A DNA stretch of 39,328 nt from Oceaniglobus roseus (lineage in GTDB: Bacteria; Pseudomonadota; Alphaproteobacteria; Rhodobacterales; Rhodobacteraceae): assembly GCF_002869745.1 (NCBI RefSeq), contig NZ_PNOS01000045.1, positions 1 to 39,328 of the forward strand, in the 5' to 3' direction. This document shows, piece after piece, positions 1-8,751 of this stretch. Positions within the stretch are counted from its first letter, which is position 1; the number at the start of each line of letters is the position of its first letter. The notes under the pieces were generated by a model. That model saw nothing but the letters and a program-made list of their open reading frames with translations, was not told the origin of the DNA and searched no databases. Made by a program: the position numbers and the translations under genes.

Positions 1-881
1 GGCGGGGCAGACGGGGCAGTCGGGGCGGGCGCGGCAGGTGCCGCGCCGAAGCCGGGCCCGGGCGCCTCCGGCGGCAGCAGGCCTGAATCGGGAGCGGCAG
101 GCGCGGGGTCCGTGCCGTCCGGCTGCGGCGCGGGCCGGTTCATGTCCGCCAGCGCCGAAGCCACGAGGCCCTCCAGGATCGCGGGCGCCTGCGCGGGATC
201 GGTGAAGGGCGCGGGCAGCATTCCCTTCGTCGCTTCCCAGAGGCCAAGGTTCTCGACCGTCAGCGCCGCGCCGCGCAGGTAGACGACGGGTTTCGGGGTC
301 TCGGGCTCGCGGGCGTCGACCGCGAGATAGCCGATGTCGCCGGTCAGATCGACCGCCGCCGCGCCCTCGACCCGCGCATAGGCGTGGAGGTCGGCCGAGG
401 CCGAGGCGATGTCGTATTCCAGGTCCACCGTCAGCCGCGGCACGGCAAGGTTCTCCAGTCCGGCCATCGGCAGCGCCTGCCGCGGCTCGGGCGGCAGGCA
501 GTCGGCAGGCGCCTCGACGCCCTGGGCCTGGGTCTTCAGGCGGATCAGGTCGGGCCGGTCCAGCGGCGCGACGCGCAGCGTCAGGCGCTCGATGGTGATC
601 TTGCACTGGTCGTCGGGATCGTAGGGCAGGAGCGGCCAGAGCGTGATGTCGGTCATGCTGACCTGGCCAAGGCCGATGTCGACGGACATCGCGCCATAGA
701 CGACGTCCATCTGCGAGCGCAGCGCCATCACCCCGCCCTGGAGGGCGCGTTGGACCAGGTACTCGGGCTTCAGCAGGTCCCAGAGCGAGGGGCCGCCCGG
801 CGCGGCGGTCTGGGCCGGGGCGGCGAGGGGCATCAGGACGATGGCGGCGGAGGCGAGAAGGCGGGCGCGCGAACAGGGCAT
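1..881 (-). CDS. Secreted protein of unknown function (C-terminal part beyond window)
   Basis: An open frame runs from an ATG at 881 to the window edge without a stop, so the gene is cut by the window. Its codon use matches the neighbours (G/C third positions). The product starts with a typical signal peptide (MPCSRARLLASAAIVLMPLA, then APAQ as the likely cleavage region). A mature region with many beta-strand-like stretches follows, with two cysteines around residues 90 and 123. From about residue 245 it becomes a proline/alanine-rich low-complexity tail that continues past the edge. I do not recognise the family. It lies downstream of pgk on the same strand with about 100 bp between them, so read-through from pgk is possible. 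The reading frame is certain; the function is unknown. Confidence 0.75.
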   Translation of the reverse strand, partial: MPCSRARLLASAAIVLMPLAAPAQTAAPGGPSLWDLLKPEYLVQRALQGGVMALRSQMDVVYGAMSVDIGLGQVSMTDITLWPLLPYDPDDQCKITIERLTLRVAPLDRPDLIRLKTQAQGVEAPADCLPPEPRQALPMAGLENLAVPRLTVDLEYDIASASADLHAYARVEGAAAVDLTGDIGYLAVDAREPETPKPVVYLRGAALTVENLGLWEATKGMLPAPFTDPAQAPAILEGLVASALADMNRPAPQPDGTDPAPAAPDSGLLPPEAPGPGFGAAPAAPAPTAPSAP

Positions 882-982
882 GGGGGCAATTCCTTGGGCA
901 ATGAATGCCCCGGATCAGACGCTCCCCCCGCGCCGAAATCAAGGCTGCCGTAAGCGGTGCCGCCAGCGCCTCCCTTGCGCGA

Positions 983-2173
983 TCACTGTTCCAGGGCCGC
1001 GACCCCCGGCAGCGTCTTGCCCTCCATCCATTCGAGGAACGCACCCCCCGCCGAGGAGACGTAGGTGAAGTCCTTCGCCGCATCGGCCCGGTTCAGCGCC
1101 GACACCGTGTCGCCGCCGCCCGCGACCGAGATCAGCGCGCCGTTCCGGGTCAGTTCCGCCGCCTTCGCCGCGGCCGCGTTGGTCGCGGCGTCGAAGGGCG
1201 AAATCTCGAACGCGCCGAGGGGGCCGTTCCAGATCAGCGTCTTCGCTCCTTCGAAAACCGCCGCGATCCGCTTCACCGTCTCCGGGCCCGCGTCGAGGAT
1301 CATCGCGTCCTCGGGGCAGGCGTCGGCGGCCAGCGTCTCGTTCTCCGCGCCCGCCCTGAACTCCCGCGCCACGACGATGTCCTCGGGCAGCACGATCTCG
1401 CAGGAGGCCTCGCCGGCCTTCGCCAGGATCTCCTTCGCGGTGCCGGTCATGTCGTGCTCGCACAGCGACTTGCCGACGCCGATGCCCTTGGCGGCGAGGA
1501 AGGTGTTCGCCATGCCGCCGCCGATCACCAGGTGGTCGACCTTGCGCACCAGGTTGCCGAGCAGGTCCAGCTTCGTCGACACCTTCGCGCCGCCCACCAC
1601 CGCCACCACGGGCCGCTTCGGCGCGCCGAGCGCCGCCTCCAGCGCCGACAGCTCCGCCGCCATCAGCCGCCCGGCGCAGGCCGGCAGCAGGCGCGCGATC
1701 CCTTCAGTCGAGCCATGGGCGCGGTGCGCGGCCGAGAAGGCGTCGTTGCAAAAGATCTCGCCGAGCGCGGCGAGGGAGGCGGCGAACTCGGGGTCGTTCT
1801 TCTCCTCGCCCGGGTGGAAGCGGGTGTTCTCCAGGAGCAGCACCTCGCCCTCGGGCAGGGCGGCGACGGCCTTCTTCGCCTCGGCGCCGATGCAGTCGGC
1901 GGCGAAACGCACCGGCACGCCGAAGGTGCCGGAGAGCGCGGGCACCAGCGGCTCCAGCGACATCGACGGCACGACCTTGCCCTTGGGCCGGTCGAAATGC
2001 GCCATCAGCACCGGCTTGCCGCCCGCCTTCAGGATGTCGGCGACGGTGGGCGCGATGCGCTCGATCCGGGTCATGTCGGTGACGCGGCCGTCTTCCATCG
2101 GCACGTTGATGTCGACCCGGGTCAGCACGACCTTGCCCGCCAGGTCCATGTCGTCGAGGGATTTCCAGGCCAT
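983..2173 (-). CDS. pgk: Phosphoglycerate kinase
   Basis: Cytoplasmic glycolysis/gluconeogenesis and Calvin-cycle enzyme that transfers phosphate between 1,3-bisphosphoglycerate and ADP. The product is 396 residues, the usual bacterial length. The N-terminal signature is [10 protein letters not shown] near residues 17-26 (the family usually has RVDFNVP). The nucleotide-binding region near the C-terminus has AGGGDT. I chose the ATG at 2173 ([10 protein letters not shown]) because a GAGGAG ribosome site lies just upstream and the homologous N-terminus begins there. A longer frame upstream to 2224 exists but lacks family similarity. It diverges from the cyclophilin pair across about 140 bp, which must hold both promoters. 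No fba or gap gene is visible beside it. Confidence 0.97.
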   Translation of the reverse strand: MAWKSLDDMDLAGKVVLTRVDINVPMEDGRVTDMTRIERIAPTVADILKAGGKPVLMAHFDRPKGKVVPSMSLEPLVPALSGTFGVPVRFAADCIGAEAKKAVAALPEGEVLLLENTRFHPGEEKNDPEFAASLAALGEIFCNDAFSAAHRAHGSTEGIARLLPACAGRLMAAELSALEAALGAPKRPVVAVVGGAKVSTKLDLLGNLVRKVDHLVIGGGMANTFLAAKGIGVGKSLCEHDMTGTAKEILAKAGEASCEIVLPEDIVVAREFRAGAENETLAADACPEDAMILDAGPETVKRIAAVFEGAKTLIWNGPLGAFEISPFDAATNAAAAKAAELTRNGALISVAGGGDTVSALNRADAAKDFTYVSSAGGAFLEWMEGKTLPGVAALEQ

Positions 2174-2315
2174 GCGCGTCGCTCCTCTGCGGTCTCTGAC
2201 CCATCCTTGAGACCCGAACGCCACGGGATCGTCAACAGGGCAGGGCTGCTTTCAGCTTTTCCTCGCCCCGGCACGGGATTAGACAGGGCGCAACGCGAAA
2301 CCACAGGAGCCGCAG

Positions 2316-2822
2316 ATGGCCGAGATCAAAGACCCCGAGAACACCATCCTGATGGAGCTGAAGGGTGGCACCGTCACGATCGAACTGCTGCCCGACGTGG
2401 CCCCGAAACACACCCAGCGGATGAAGGACCTGGCCCGCGCCGGCGCCTACGACAACGTCGTGTTCCACCGGGTGATCGACGGCTTCATGGCGCAGACCGG
2501 CGACGTGTCGAACGGCAACGCCGAGAAGGACTTCAACATCCGCCTCGCGGGCACCGGCGGCTCCGGGCATCCCGACCTCCCGGCCGAGTTCTCGAAGCTG
2601 CCCCATGACCGCGGCACGCTGGGCGCCGCGCGCTCGTCCAACCCGAACTCCGCCAACTCGCAGTTCTTCATCAACTTCTCCGACAACCACTTCCTGAACG
2701 GGCAGTACACCGTCTATGGCCGGGTCATCTCGGGGATGGAGCATGTCGATGCCATCACCCGCGGCGAGCCGCCCGCGAACCCCGACAGGATGATCAGCGT
2801 GAAGGTCGCCGCCGATGCGTAA
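2316..2822 (+). CDS. Cyclophilin-type peptidyl-prolyl cis-trans isomerase, cytoplasmic
   Basis: Catalyses cis-trans isomerisation of proline peptide bonds during protein folding. The 168-residue product has no signal peptide, so it should stay in the cytoplasm (PpiB-like). The catalytic core is present: FHRVIDGFMAQTGD around residues 49-62 with the catalytic Arg, then NSQFFI around residues 110-115. A strong AGGAG site precedes the ATG. Its last 8 nt overlap the start of the next gene, a secreted paralogue, so the two are probably co-translated. Family assignment is very secure; the exact ppi number is not, so no symbol is given. Confidence 0.95.
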   Translation: MAEIKDPENTILMELKGGTVTIELLPDVAPKHTQRMKDLARAGAYDNVVFHRVIDGFMAQTGDVSNGNAEKDFNIRLAGTGGSGHPDLPAEFSKLPHDRGTLGAARSSNPNSANSQFFINFSDNHFLNGQYTVYGRVISGMEHVDAITRGEPPANPDRMISVKVAADA

Positions 2823-3369
2823 GCTCCTGCTTTCCGCCGTCCTCTCCGTCGCCGCCGCAGTCCCGGCGCTGGCCACGGGCCTCGACATCCAGGTGTCGGG
2901 CGAGGCGAACGGCACCGTCCACATCGACCTCTTCGACGACGTCGCACCCCTGCACGTCGCGCGGATCACCGAGCTGGCGAAGGCCGGGGCCTACGACAAC
3001 GTGGTGTTCCACCGCGTGATCGACGGCTTCATGGCGCAGACCGGCGACGTGGAGTTCGGCAAGATGGACGGCGACCTGAAGCGGGCCGGCACCGGCGGCT
3101 CTGAGATGCCCGACCTGAAGGCCGAGTTCTCGGACCGCCCGTTCGAGCGCGGCACCGTCGGCATGGCCCGCGCCGCCAGCCCCGACTCGGCCAACTCGCA
3201 GTTCTTCATCATGTTCGCCCCCGCGCCGCACCTGAACGGCCAGTACACCGTCGTCGGCGAGGTGACGAGCGGGATGGACGTGATCGACGCCATCAAGCGC
3301 GGCCGCGGCAACAACGGCGCCGTCGCCGGCCAGCCCGACGTGATGACCAAGGTCACCGTCACGCCCTGA
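2815..3369 (+). CDS. Cyclophilin-type peptidyl-prolyl cis-trans isomerase, exported
   Basis: A second cyclophilin of 184 residues, starting inside the end of the first. It carries a clear signal peptide (MRKLLLSAVLSVAAAVPALA), so it should act in the periplasm like PpiA. The same catalytic segment is present (FHRVIDGFMAQTGD, then NSQFFIMF). Compared with its neighbour it has an insertion-free core and a different C-terminal loop ending NNGAVAGQPDVMTKVTV. The pair is an evident tandem duplication with divided localisation: one copy in the cytoplasm, one outside. The overlap of 8 nt suggests expression from a single promoter upstream of 2316. Confidence 0.95.
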   Translation: MRKLLLSAVLSVAAAVPALATGLDIQVSGEANGTVHIDLFDDVAPLHVARITELAKAGAYDNVVFHRVIDGFMAQTGDVEFGKMDGDLKRAGTGGSEMPDLKAEFSDRPFERGTVGMARAASPDSANSQFFIMFAPAPHLNGQYTVVGEVTSGMDVIDAIKRGRGNNGAVAGQPDVMTKVTVTP

Positions 3370-3375
3370 CCTCCC

Positions 3376-3422
3376 GCGCGGCGGCGGGGCGGGGCCGTGG
3401 GGCCTTGACTCCGCCGCCGCGC
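3376..3422 (+). terminator. Large GC-rich stem-loop after the cyclophilin pair
   Basis: A perfect 12-bp inverted repeat (GCGCGGCGGCGG at 3376-3387, its complement at 3411-3422) begins 6 nt after the stop codon of the second cyclophilin. The 23-nt loop contains a smaller GGCC/GGCC hairpin. There is no T-run behind it, so intrinsic termination is uncertain. It could also be an mRNA-stabilising 3' structure or lie in the leader of the next gene, whose start is only about 20 nt away. Confidence 0.5.
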
Positions 3423-3441
3423 CCGCGTCCCTGTGCGCCCC

Positions 3442-4356
3442 ATGAACACGCGCGTACCAGTGGACGCCGCCGGGGCCGTGGCCCTTATCGGCTTTTCCCT
3501 TCTCCTCGGTTTCAACCAGGTCGTCATCAAGGTCGGCAACGACGGCTTCCAGCCCGTCTTCGCCGCCGCCCTCCGTTCGCTCGGCGCGGCGGCGCTGCTG
3601 CTTGCATGGATGCGCTGGCGGGGCGTGGCGCTGCGGATCGAACCCGGCTCGGCCCGCCTCGGCCTGCTGCTCGGGGGGATGTTCAGCCTCGAGTTCCTGC
3701 TGCTCTTCACCGCGCTGGACCTGACCACGGTCAGCCGCACCAGCGTGATCTTCTACACCATGCCGGTCTGGACGACGCTCGCCGCCCATTTCCTGCTGGC
3801 GGGCGAACACCTGTCGGCGGGCAAGCTCGCGGGGCTCGCCATGGCCTTCGTCGGCGTCGCGCTGGCGTTGACTTCCGGCCGCCCCGCAGGCGGCGAGGCG
3901 TCGCTGGCCGGAGACCTCTGCGCGCTCGGCGCCTCGTTCTGCTGGACCGGCATCGCGCTGACCGCCCGCGCCCCCGCCATGGGCCGCGTCAGCCCCGAGA
4001 TGCAGCTTCTGTGGCAGACCGCTGTTTCGGGCCCGCTGCTGCTGGTCGCCTCGCTCGCCTTCGGCCCGCTGATCCGCGAGCTTGCCCCGATCCACGTCGC
4101 GGGCCTCGTGTTCCAGATCGTCGCCGTGGCCTTCGCCGGGTTCCTGCTGTGGTTCTGGCTTCTGGCGCGCTACCGGGCGGGGCAGGTGGCGGCCTTCGGC
4201 TTCCTGTCGCCGATCTTCGGCACCTTCCTCGGCTGGGCGCTTCTGGGCGACCATGTCGGGCCGTCGCTGCTGGCGGCCGTGGTGCTGGTCGCCCTGGGCC
4301 TGCTGCTGATCAACCGCCCCGCGGGGGGCTTCAGGTTCCGCAGAACGTCTGCGTGA
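3442..4356 (+). CDS. EamA/DMT-family transporter
   Basis: Inner-membrane carrier of the drug/metabolite transporter superfamily (EamA, formerly DUF6), often an exporter of amino acids or metabolites; the substrate cannot be read from sequence. About 304 residues with roughly ten hydrophobic segments arranged as two EamA repeats. The first repeat runs from [16 protein letters not shown] to the [10 protein letters not shown] region, the second from [13 protein letters not shown] to the C-terminal [13 protein letters not shown] chose ATG 3442; a GTG three codons earlier (3433) is equally possible, and neither has a good ribosome site. The gene is convergent with selO and their 3' ends overlap by 26 nt. 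Confidence 0.88.
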   Translation: MNTRVPVDAAGAVALIGFSLLLGFNQVVIKVGNDGFQPVFAAALRSLGAAALLLAWMRWRGVALRIEPGSARLGLLLGGMFSLEFLLLFTALDLTTVSRTSVIFYTMPVWTTLAAHFLLAGEHLSAGKLAGLAMAFVGVALALTSGRPAGGEASLAGDLCALGASFCWTGIALTARAPAMGRVSPEMQLLWQTAVSGPLLLVASLAFGPLIRELAPIHVAGLVFQIVAVAFAGFLLWFWLLARYRAGQVAAFGFLSPIFGTFLGWALLGDHVGPSLLAAVVLVALGLLLINRPAGGFRFRRTSA

Positions 4357-5758
4357 CCGCCTCGTCCTCGGTCGGCGGGCGGGCGTAATCGCCCTGCGCC
4401 TCGAACGGCGTCTGCAGGGCCTCCGTCAGGGCGTGGAACGGTGAGAGATCCCCCGCCAGCGCCGCCTGGATCGCCTCCTCGATCCGGTGGTTGCGCGGGA
4501 TGATCGCCGGATTGCTGCGCGCCCGCAGCCCCGCGCTCTCCTCCGCGCTGGCCGGATCGCGGGCCAGTCGCGCCTCCAGCACCGTGGCCCAGCTGTCATA
4601 GGCGGCGGGATCGACGAACTGGTCCCGCGCCGCGGGCGTGCCGAGCGCGCGGAAGGTGTTGGCGAAGTCCGCCTGTCCCTGCGCCATCCGGTCGAGCAGG
4701 GCCTGGATCAGCGCCGCGTCGTCCTCTTCCACCGAGGTCAGGCCCAGCTTGGCGCGGAACCGCGCGAGCCACGCCTCGGCATACAGCGCGGGGAAGCGGT
4801 GCACCGACTCCGTCGCCTTCTCGATGGCCGCGTTGTGGTCCGCGTCGATCAGCGGCAACAGGCTGGTGGCGAACTGCGCGAGGTTCCAGACCGCGATTTC
4901 CGGCTGGCGGGCATAGGCATAGCGGCCGAACTGGTCGATGGACGAGAACACGCGGTCGGGGTGATAGGTGTCCATGAAGGCGCAGGGGCCGTAGTCGATG
5001 GTCTCGCCCGCGACGGACATGTTGTCGGTGTTCATCACGCCATGGATGAAGCCGACCGACATCCAGCCCGCGATCAGCTTCGCCTGCGCGGCGATCACCG
5101 CGTCGAGCAAAGCGAGCGGGCCGTCTGCCTGCGGGTAGTGGCGGGCGATCACATGGTCGGTCAGCGCCGCCAGCGCCTCTTCATCCTGGCGCGCGGCGAA
5201 GAACTGGAAGGTGCCGACGCGGATGTGGCTCTTGGCGATGCGGGTCAGCACGGCGCCGGGATAGCGGCGTTCGCGGAACACCGTCTCGCCGGTCGTCACC
5301 GCGGCCAGCGCGCGGGTAGTCGGCAGGCCGAGCGCGTGCATCGCCTCGGACACGACGTATTCCCGCAGCACGGGGCCAAGCCAGGCGCGTCCGTCGCCCA
5401 TCCGGGAATAGGGCGTCGGCCCCGAACCTTTCAACTGCACGTCGTAACGTCCTGACGGCGCGAGGATTTCCCCCAGCAGCAGCGCCCGCCCGTCGCCCAG
5501 CTGCGGCGACCAGCCGCCGAACTGGTGCCCGGCATAGACCTGCGCCATGGGCGCCGCGCCCTCCGGCACCCTGTTGCCCGCGAGAACCTCGATCCCCTCG
5601 GGCGCGCGCAGCTCCTCCGGGTCCAGTCCCAGCTCTTGCGCGAGCCGCTCGTTGACGCGGATCAGCCCCGGCCGGGACACCGGCGTCGGCGGCTGGCGGG
5701 TGTAGAAGCGGTCAGGCAGCGTCGCATAGCTGTTGTCGAACGGGAAGTGGACGGTCAT
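4331..5758 (-). CDS. selO: Protein adenylyltransferase SelO (YdiU family)
   Basis: SelO is a pseudokinase-fold enzyme that transfers AMP from ATP to Ser/Thr/Tyr of target proteins and is linked to oxidative-stress responses. The 475-residue product has the family hallmarks: [20 protein letters not shown] at 109-128, HGVMNTDN at 239-246 and [10 protein letters not shown] at 254-263 (DYG in place of the kinase DFG). It contains exactly two cysteines, C259 and C473. These match the positions of the regulatory disulfide described for E. coli SelO, and the C-terminal one corresponds to selenocysteine in animal SelO. Start at 5758 is set by an AAGGAG site; five further upstream codons (to 5773) are less likely. 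Its 3' end overlaps the EamA gene. Confidence 0.96.
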   Translation of the reverse strand: MTVHFPFDNSYATLPDRFYTRQPPTPVSRPGLIRVNERLAQELGLDPEELRAPEGIEVLAGNRVPEGAAPMAQVYAGHQFGGWSPQLGDGRALLLGEILAPSGRYDVQLKGSGPTPYSRMGDGRAWLGPVLREYVVSEAMHALGLPTTRALAAVTTGETVFRERRYPGAVLTRIAKSHIRVGTFQFFAARQDEEALAALTDHVIARHYPQADGPLALLDAVIAAQAKLIAGWMSVGFIHGVMNTDNMSVAGETIDYGPCAFMDTYHPDRVFSSIDQFGRYAYARQPEIAVWNLAQFATSLLPLIDADHNAAIEKATESVHRFPALYAEAWLARFRAKLGLTSVEEDDAALIQALLDRMAQGQADFANTFRALGTPAARDQFVDPAAYDSWATVLEARLARDPASAEESAGLRARSNPAIIPRNHRIEEAIQAALAGDLSPFHALTEALQTPFEAQGDYARPPTEDEAVTQTFCGT

Positions 5759-5815
5759 GGCAGGCTCCTTCACCCCATACCTAAGAAAGGTTCCGCGCCC
5801 CTGCCAGTGCCGCGC

Positions 5816-6265
5816 TCAAAGTCGGCGCGTCATCAGCTGCCGTCCGTCGCGCACCGCGAAGCCCATGCTGCGATAATGTCCGACAAGCCGCGCGGTCTCG
5901 CCCGGAACCTCGATGTGCAGGGCCTTCACGCCATGCCTGGCCAGCGCCGGGGCCAGCGCCATCACCGCCTCGCTGCCCATGCCGCGGCCGCGCACGCCGG
6001 GGCGGATGAAGAAGTCGGAGATATGACCGTCGAGCCCGCCCATTTCGACCGAGAAGCCGAAGGAGATGACGAGGTAGCCGACCGGCGCCTTGGGCGGGCC
6101 GATCAGATAGGCGACGCCGTTCGGGATCCCGTCGAGCAGGGTCTTCAGCACCTCGCGCCGCTGCGCCGGATCCTGATTCAGCCCCCGTTCGCCGTGGCAG
6201 GCCTCGACCAGCGCGGCGAGCCGGTCGAGGTCGTCCGGAGCGGCAAGACGCAGGGTGACGCTCAC
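5816..6265 (-). CDS. GNAT-family N-acetyltransferase
   Basis: A 149-residue cytoplasmic acetyl-CoA-dependent acetyltransferase of the GNAT fold; the acceptor is unknown. Motif A with the acetyl-CoA pyrophosphate loop is seen as RPGVRGRGMGSEAV about residues 89-102, and motif B as HYRSMGFAVRDG near the C-terminus. I chose a GTG start at 6265 (VSVTLRLAAPDD) because it overlaps the TGA of the nucleoside hydrolase in the GTGA arrangement and gives the normal GNAT length. The longer frame to 6361 would lie inside the hydrolase and has no homologous sequence. It is the last gene of the M20/nucleoside hydrolase/GNAT operon. Confidence 0.88.
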   Translation of the reverse strand: MSVTLRLAAPDDLDRLAALVEACHGERGLNQDPAQRREVLKTLLDGIPNGVAYLIGPPKAPVGYLVISFGFSVEMGGLDGHISDFFIRPGVRGRGMGSEAVMALAPALARHGVKALHIEVPGETARLVGHYRSMGFAVRDGRQLMTRRL

Positions 6266-7197
6266 AACCGGCCCAGACGCTCGGTCAGCAGCGAGAAGAA
6301 GCCATCGGCGTCGAGGTCGCCGATGAAGAGCGCGTTCTTCGGCCGGTCCGTGATCCCCCACCAGTCGGCCACGGTCATGCCAAGCGTCAGCTCCGACACC
6401 GTCTCGATCTCGACGTTGATCTCGCGGCCCGTGAACAGCCCGGGCTTCAGCAACCAGGCGGTCACGCAGGGGTCGTGCAGGGGGGCGCCGTCGCTGCCGT
6501 ATTTCTCCTTGTCGAAGCGTTCGAAGAAATCGGTCATCTCGGCGACAGCCTTGCCCACGGGCGTTCCGAGGTCGCGGAACGCCTGGTTGCGCGGCCCCGT
6601 GACCAGCGCCTTGTGGGTGACGTCGAGGGGAAGCACCACCAGAGGGACGCCGGACCGGAACACGATTTCAGCGGCTTCCGGATCGACGTAGATGTTGAAC
6701 TCCGCCGTGGGGGTGATGTTGCCCACTTCGAAATAGGCGCCGCCCATCAGGACGATCCGCCTGATCCGCCCGGCGATGTCGGGCGCCCGCTGCAGGGCGG
6801 TGGCGACGTTGGTGAGCGGGCCGAGCGGGCACAGCGTGACCGTCCCCGGCGCTTCCCGGCGCAGCGTCTCGATGATGAAGTCGACCGCATGCCCCTCGGC
6901 CAGCGGCATCGTCGGCTCGGGCAGCACCGGGCCGTCGAGCCCGGTCTTGCCGTGCACGTGCTCGGCCGTCACCAGCTTGCGCTTCAGCGGCGCGTCGCAG
7001 CCCGCGTACACCGGCACATCGGTCCGCCCCGCCAGTTCGCAGACGATCCGTGCGTTCCGCTGGGTGAGCGTCAGCGGCACGTTGCCCGCGACCGCCGTGA
7101 TCCCCAGCACCTCCAGCTCGGGACTGGCCAGCGCCAGCAGGATCGCCACGGCGTCGTCCTGGCCGGGGTCGGTGTCGATGATGATCTTCTCGGCCAT
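6262..7197 (-). CDS. Nucleoside hydrolase (inosine-uridine preferring family)
   Basis: Hydrolyses the N-glycosidic bond of ribonucleosides to ribose and free base for purine/pyrimidine salvage. The 311-residue product opens with the calcium-binding and catalytic motif DTDPGQDDA at residues 8-16. The substrate-site segment TAEFNIYVDPEAA and a late HDPCVTAW histidine/aspartate motif complete the active site. No signal peptide is present, so it is cytoplasmic. It starts 4 nt after the stop of the M20 dipeptidase and shares 4 nt with the GNAT gene, so the three form one salvage-type operon. Base specificity (purine or pyrimidine) cannot be decided here. Confidence 0.94.
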   Translation of the reverse strand: MAEKIIIDTDPGQDDAVAILLALASPELEVLGITAVAGNVPLTLTQRNARIVCELAGRTDVPVYAGCDAPLKRKLVTAEHVHGKTGLDGPVLPEPTMPLAEGHAVDFIIETLRREAPGTVTLCPLGPLTNVATALQRAPDIAGRIRRIVLMGGAYFEVGNITPTAEFNIYVDPEAAEIVFRSGVPLVVLPLDVTHKALVTGPRNQAFRDLGTPVGKAVAEMTDFFERFDKEKYGSDGAPLHDPCVTAWLLKPGLFTGREINVEIETVSELTLGMTVADWWGITDRPKNALFIGDLDADGFFSLLTERLGRL

Positions 7198-7201
7198 CGC
7201 C

Positions 7202-8587
7202 TCAGCCCCTGCTCAGCGCGTCGAGCACACGCGCCCAGCTGCGCATCCCCTTGTGGAAGCTCGCCATGTTGTACTTCTCGTTCGGCGAATGGATCTGGTC
7301 ATCGTCGAGGCCGAAGCCGATCAGGAGCGAATCCATGCCGAGGATCTGCTTGAAATGCCCCGCGATCGGGATCGAGCCGCCGCCGCCGATGTAGGCCGCG
7401 TCGTTCGGCCATTCGGGCGAGAGCGCCTGGCGGGCCTTCTCGAAGGCGGGGTCGGAGATGCTCATCTGGCTTGCGGGCGAGGCGCCGTGGGCCTGGAAGG
7501 TCACGGTGCAGTCGGCGGGCACGCGGGCCTCGACGAAGGCGCGGAAGTTCTCGCGGATTTTGTGGGGATCCTGGGTGCCGACAAGGCGGAAGCTGATCTT
7601 GGCATGGGCCTCGGAGGGCAGGACCGTCTTGAAGCCCTTGCCGGTGTAGCCCGACCAGATCCCGTTGACCTCGCATGTGGGACGCGCCCAGACCTGCTCC
7701 AGCGGGCTGCGGTCCTGCTCGCCCGCAGGCAGGTTCAGCCCGACCGAGCCGAGGAACGCCTCGGCATCGAAGCCCAGCTGGTCCCACTGCGCCCGCAGGG
7801 TGTCCGACAGCTCGGGCACGCCGTCGTAGAAGTCGGGCACGGTGATGCGGCCGGTGTCGTCGTGCAGGTCGGCGATGATCCGCGCCAGCACCCGCGCCGG
7901 GTTCATGGCAAGCCCGCCGTAATAGCCCGAGTGCAGGTCCTTGTCGGGGCCGCGCACGGTGATCTCCTCGCCCAGGAGCCCGCGCAGCATGGTGACGATG
8001 GCGGGCGTCTCGGGGTCGTACATGCCGGTGTCGCAGATCAGGGCGATGTCGGCCTTCAGCTCGTCGGCATTGGCCTCCATGAACGGCGTCAGCGAGGGCG
8101 AGCCCGATTCCTCCTCGCCCTCGAACAGGACGGTGATGCGGCAGGGCAGTTCGCCATGCTCGGCGATGAAGGCGCGGCAGGCCTCGACGAAGGTCATCAG
8201 CTGTCCCTTGTCGTCGGCGCTGCCGCGGCCGCGGATCACCTCGCCCGCGGGCGTCTTCTCGATCGCGGGATCGAAGGGGTCGCGGGTCCAGAGCTCCAGC
8301 GGATCGACCGGCTGCACGTCGTAATGGCCGTAGAACAGCAGGTGCGGCGCAGCGCCGTCGCCGCTGCCGCCGTGGGCGACGACCATCGGATGGCCAGGCG
8401 TCGCGCGCTTCCCGGCGGTGAAGCCCAGCGATTGCAGGTCCGCCACCAGCCAGTCCGCCGCCTTCTCGCAGTCGCCCTTGTAGGCGGGGTCGGTCGAGAT
8501 CGAGGGGATGCGCAGCAGCTCCATCAGGCGGTCGGTGGCCTGGGGCAGGTCGGCATCTATGCGGGCCAGAACGGCGTCGAGACTCAT
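7202..8587 (-). CDS. M20-family dipeptidase
   Basis: Zinc-dependent exopeptidase of the M20/M28 superfamily (peptidase T/carnosinase-like dipeptidase), cytoplasmic. The 461-residue product has the two-metal site: GHYD (H88, D90), RGSADDKGQ (bridging Asp and downstream region, 121-129), EGEEES (156-161, general base and metal Glu), CDTGMYDPE (about 185-193) and a late DQIHSPNE histidine. A dimerisation lid domain lies between about residues 195 and 330. Start ATG 8587 is supported by a GGAGAAG site. It heads the operon with the nucleoside hydrolase and GNAT genes. Substrate is unknown; the family also includes amidases and dehydropeptidases. Confidence 0.93.
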   Translation of the reverse strand: MSLDAVLARIDADLPQATDRLMELLRIPSISTDPAYKGDCEKAADWLVADLQSLGFTAGKRATPGHPMVVAHGGSGDGAAPHLLFYGHYDVQPVDPLELWTRDPFDPAIEKTPAGEVIRGRGSADDKGQLMTFVEACRAFIAEHGELPCRITVLFEGEEESGSPSLTPFMEANADELKADIALICDTGMYDPETPAIVTMLRGLLGEEITVRGPDKDLHSGYYGGLAMNPARVLARIIADLHDDTGRITVPDFYDGVPELSDTLRAQWDQLGFDAEAFLGSVGLNLPAGEQDRSPLEQVWARPTCEVNGIWSGYTGKGFKTVLPSEAHAKISFRLVGTQDPHKIRENFRAFVEARVPADCTVTFQAHGASPASQMSISDPAFEKARQALSPEWPNDAAYIGGGGSIPIAGHFKQILGMDSLLIGFGLDDDQIHSPNEKYNMASFHKGMRSWARVLDALSRG

Positions 8588-8751
8588 GGGGCTTCTCCGG
8601 GGGAAACGTTGCGGGCGCAGAGTAACAGCCGGATCGGTGCTGTCCAGCCGAAGGCCCCGCCGGCAAGGGCTTGCGCAGACGCTCTGCCGCACTGGCCAGT
8701 CGCGCGGCGGGGCGTTAAGTGTCGCGCAAATCCAAAGCGAGGACCCAGACG

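Noticed and set aside
384-953. Open frame of 189 codons on the plus strand
   Set aside because: It is the shadow of the minus-strand secreted-protein gene; composition is Arg/Gly/His-rich and has no ribosome site or domain.
905-2608. 567-codon plus-strand frame over pgk
   Set aside because: Arg/His-rich antisense shadow of pgk and the first cyclophilin; long frames like this are common in very GC-rich DNA.
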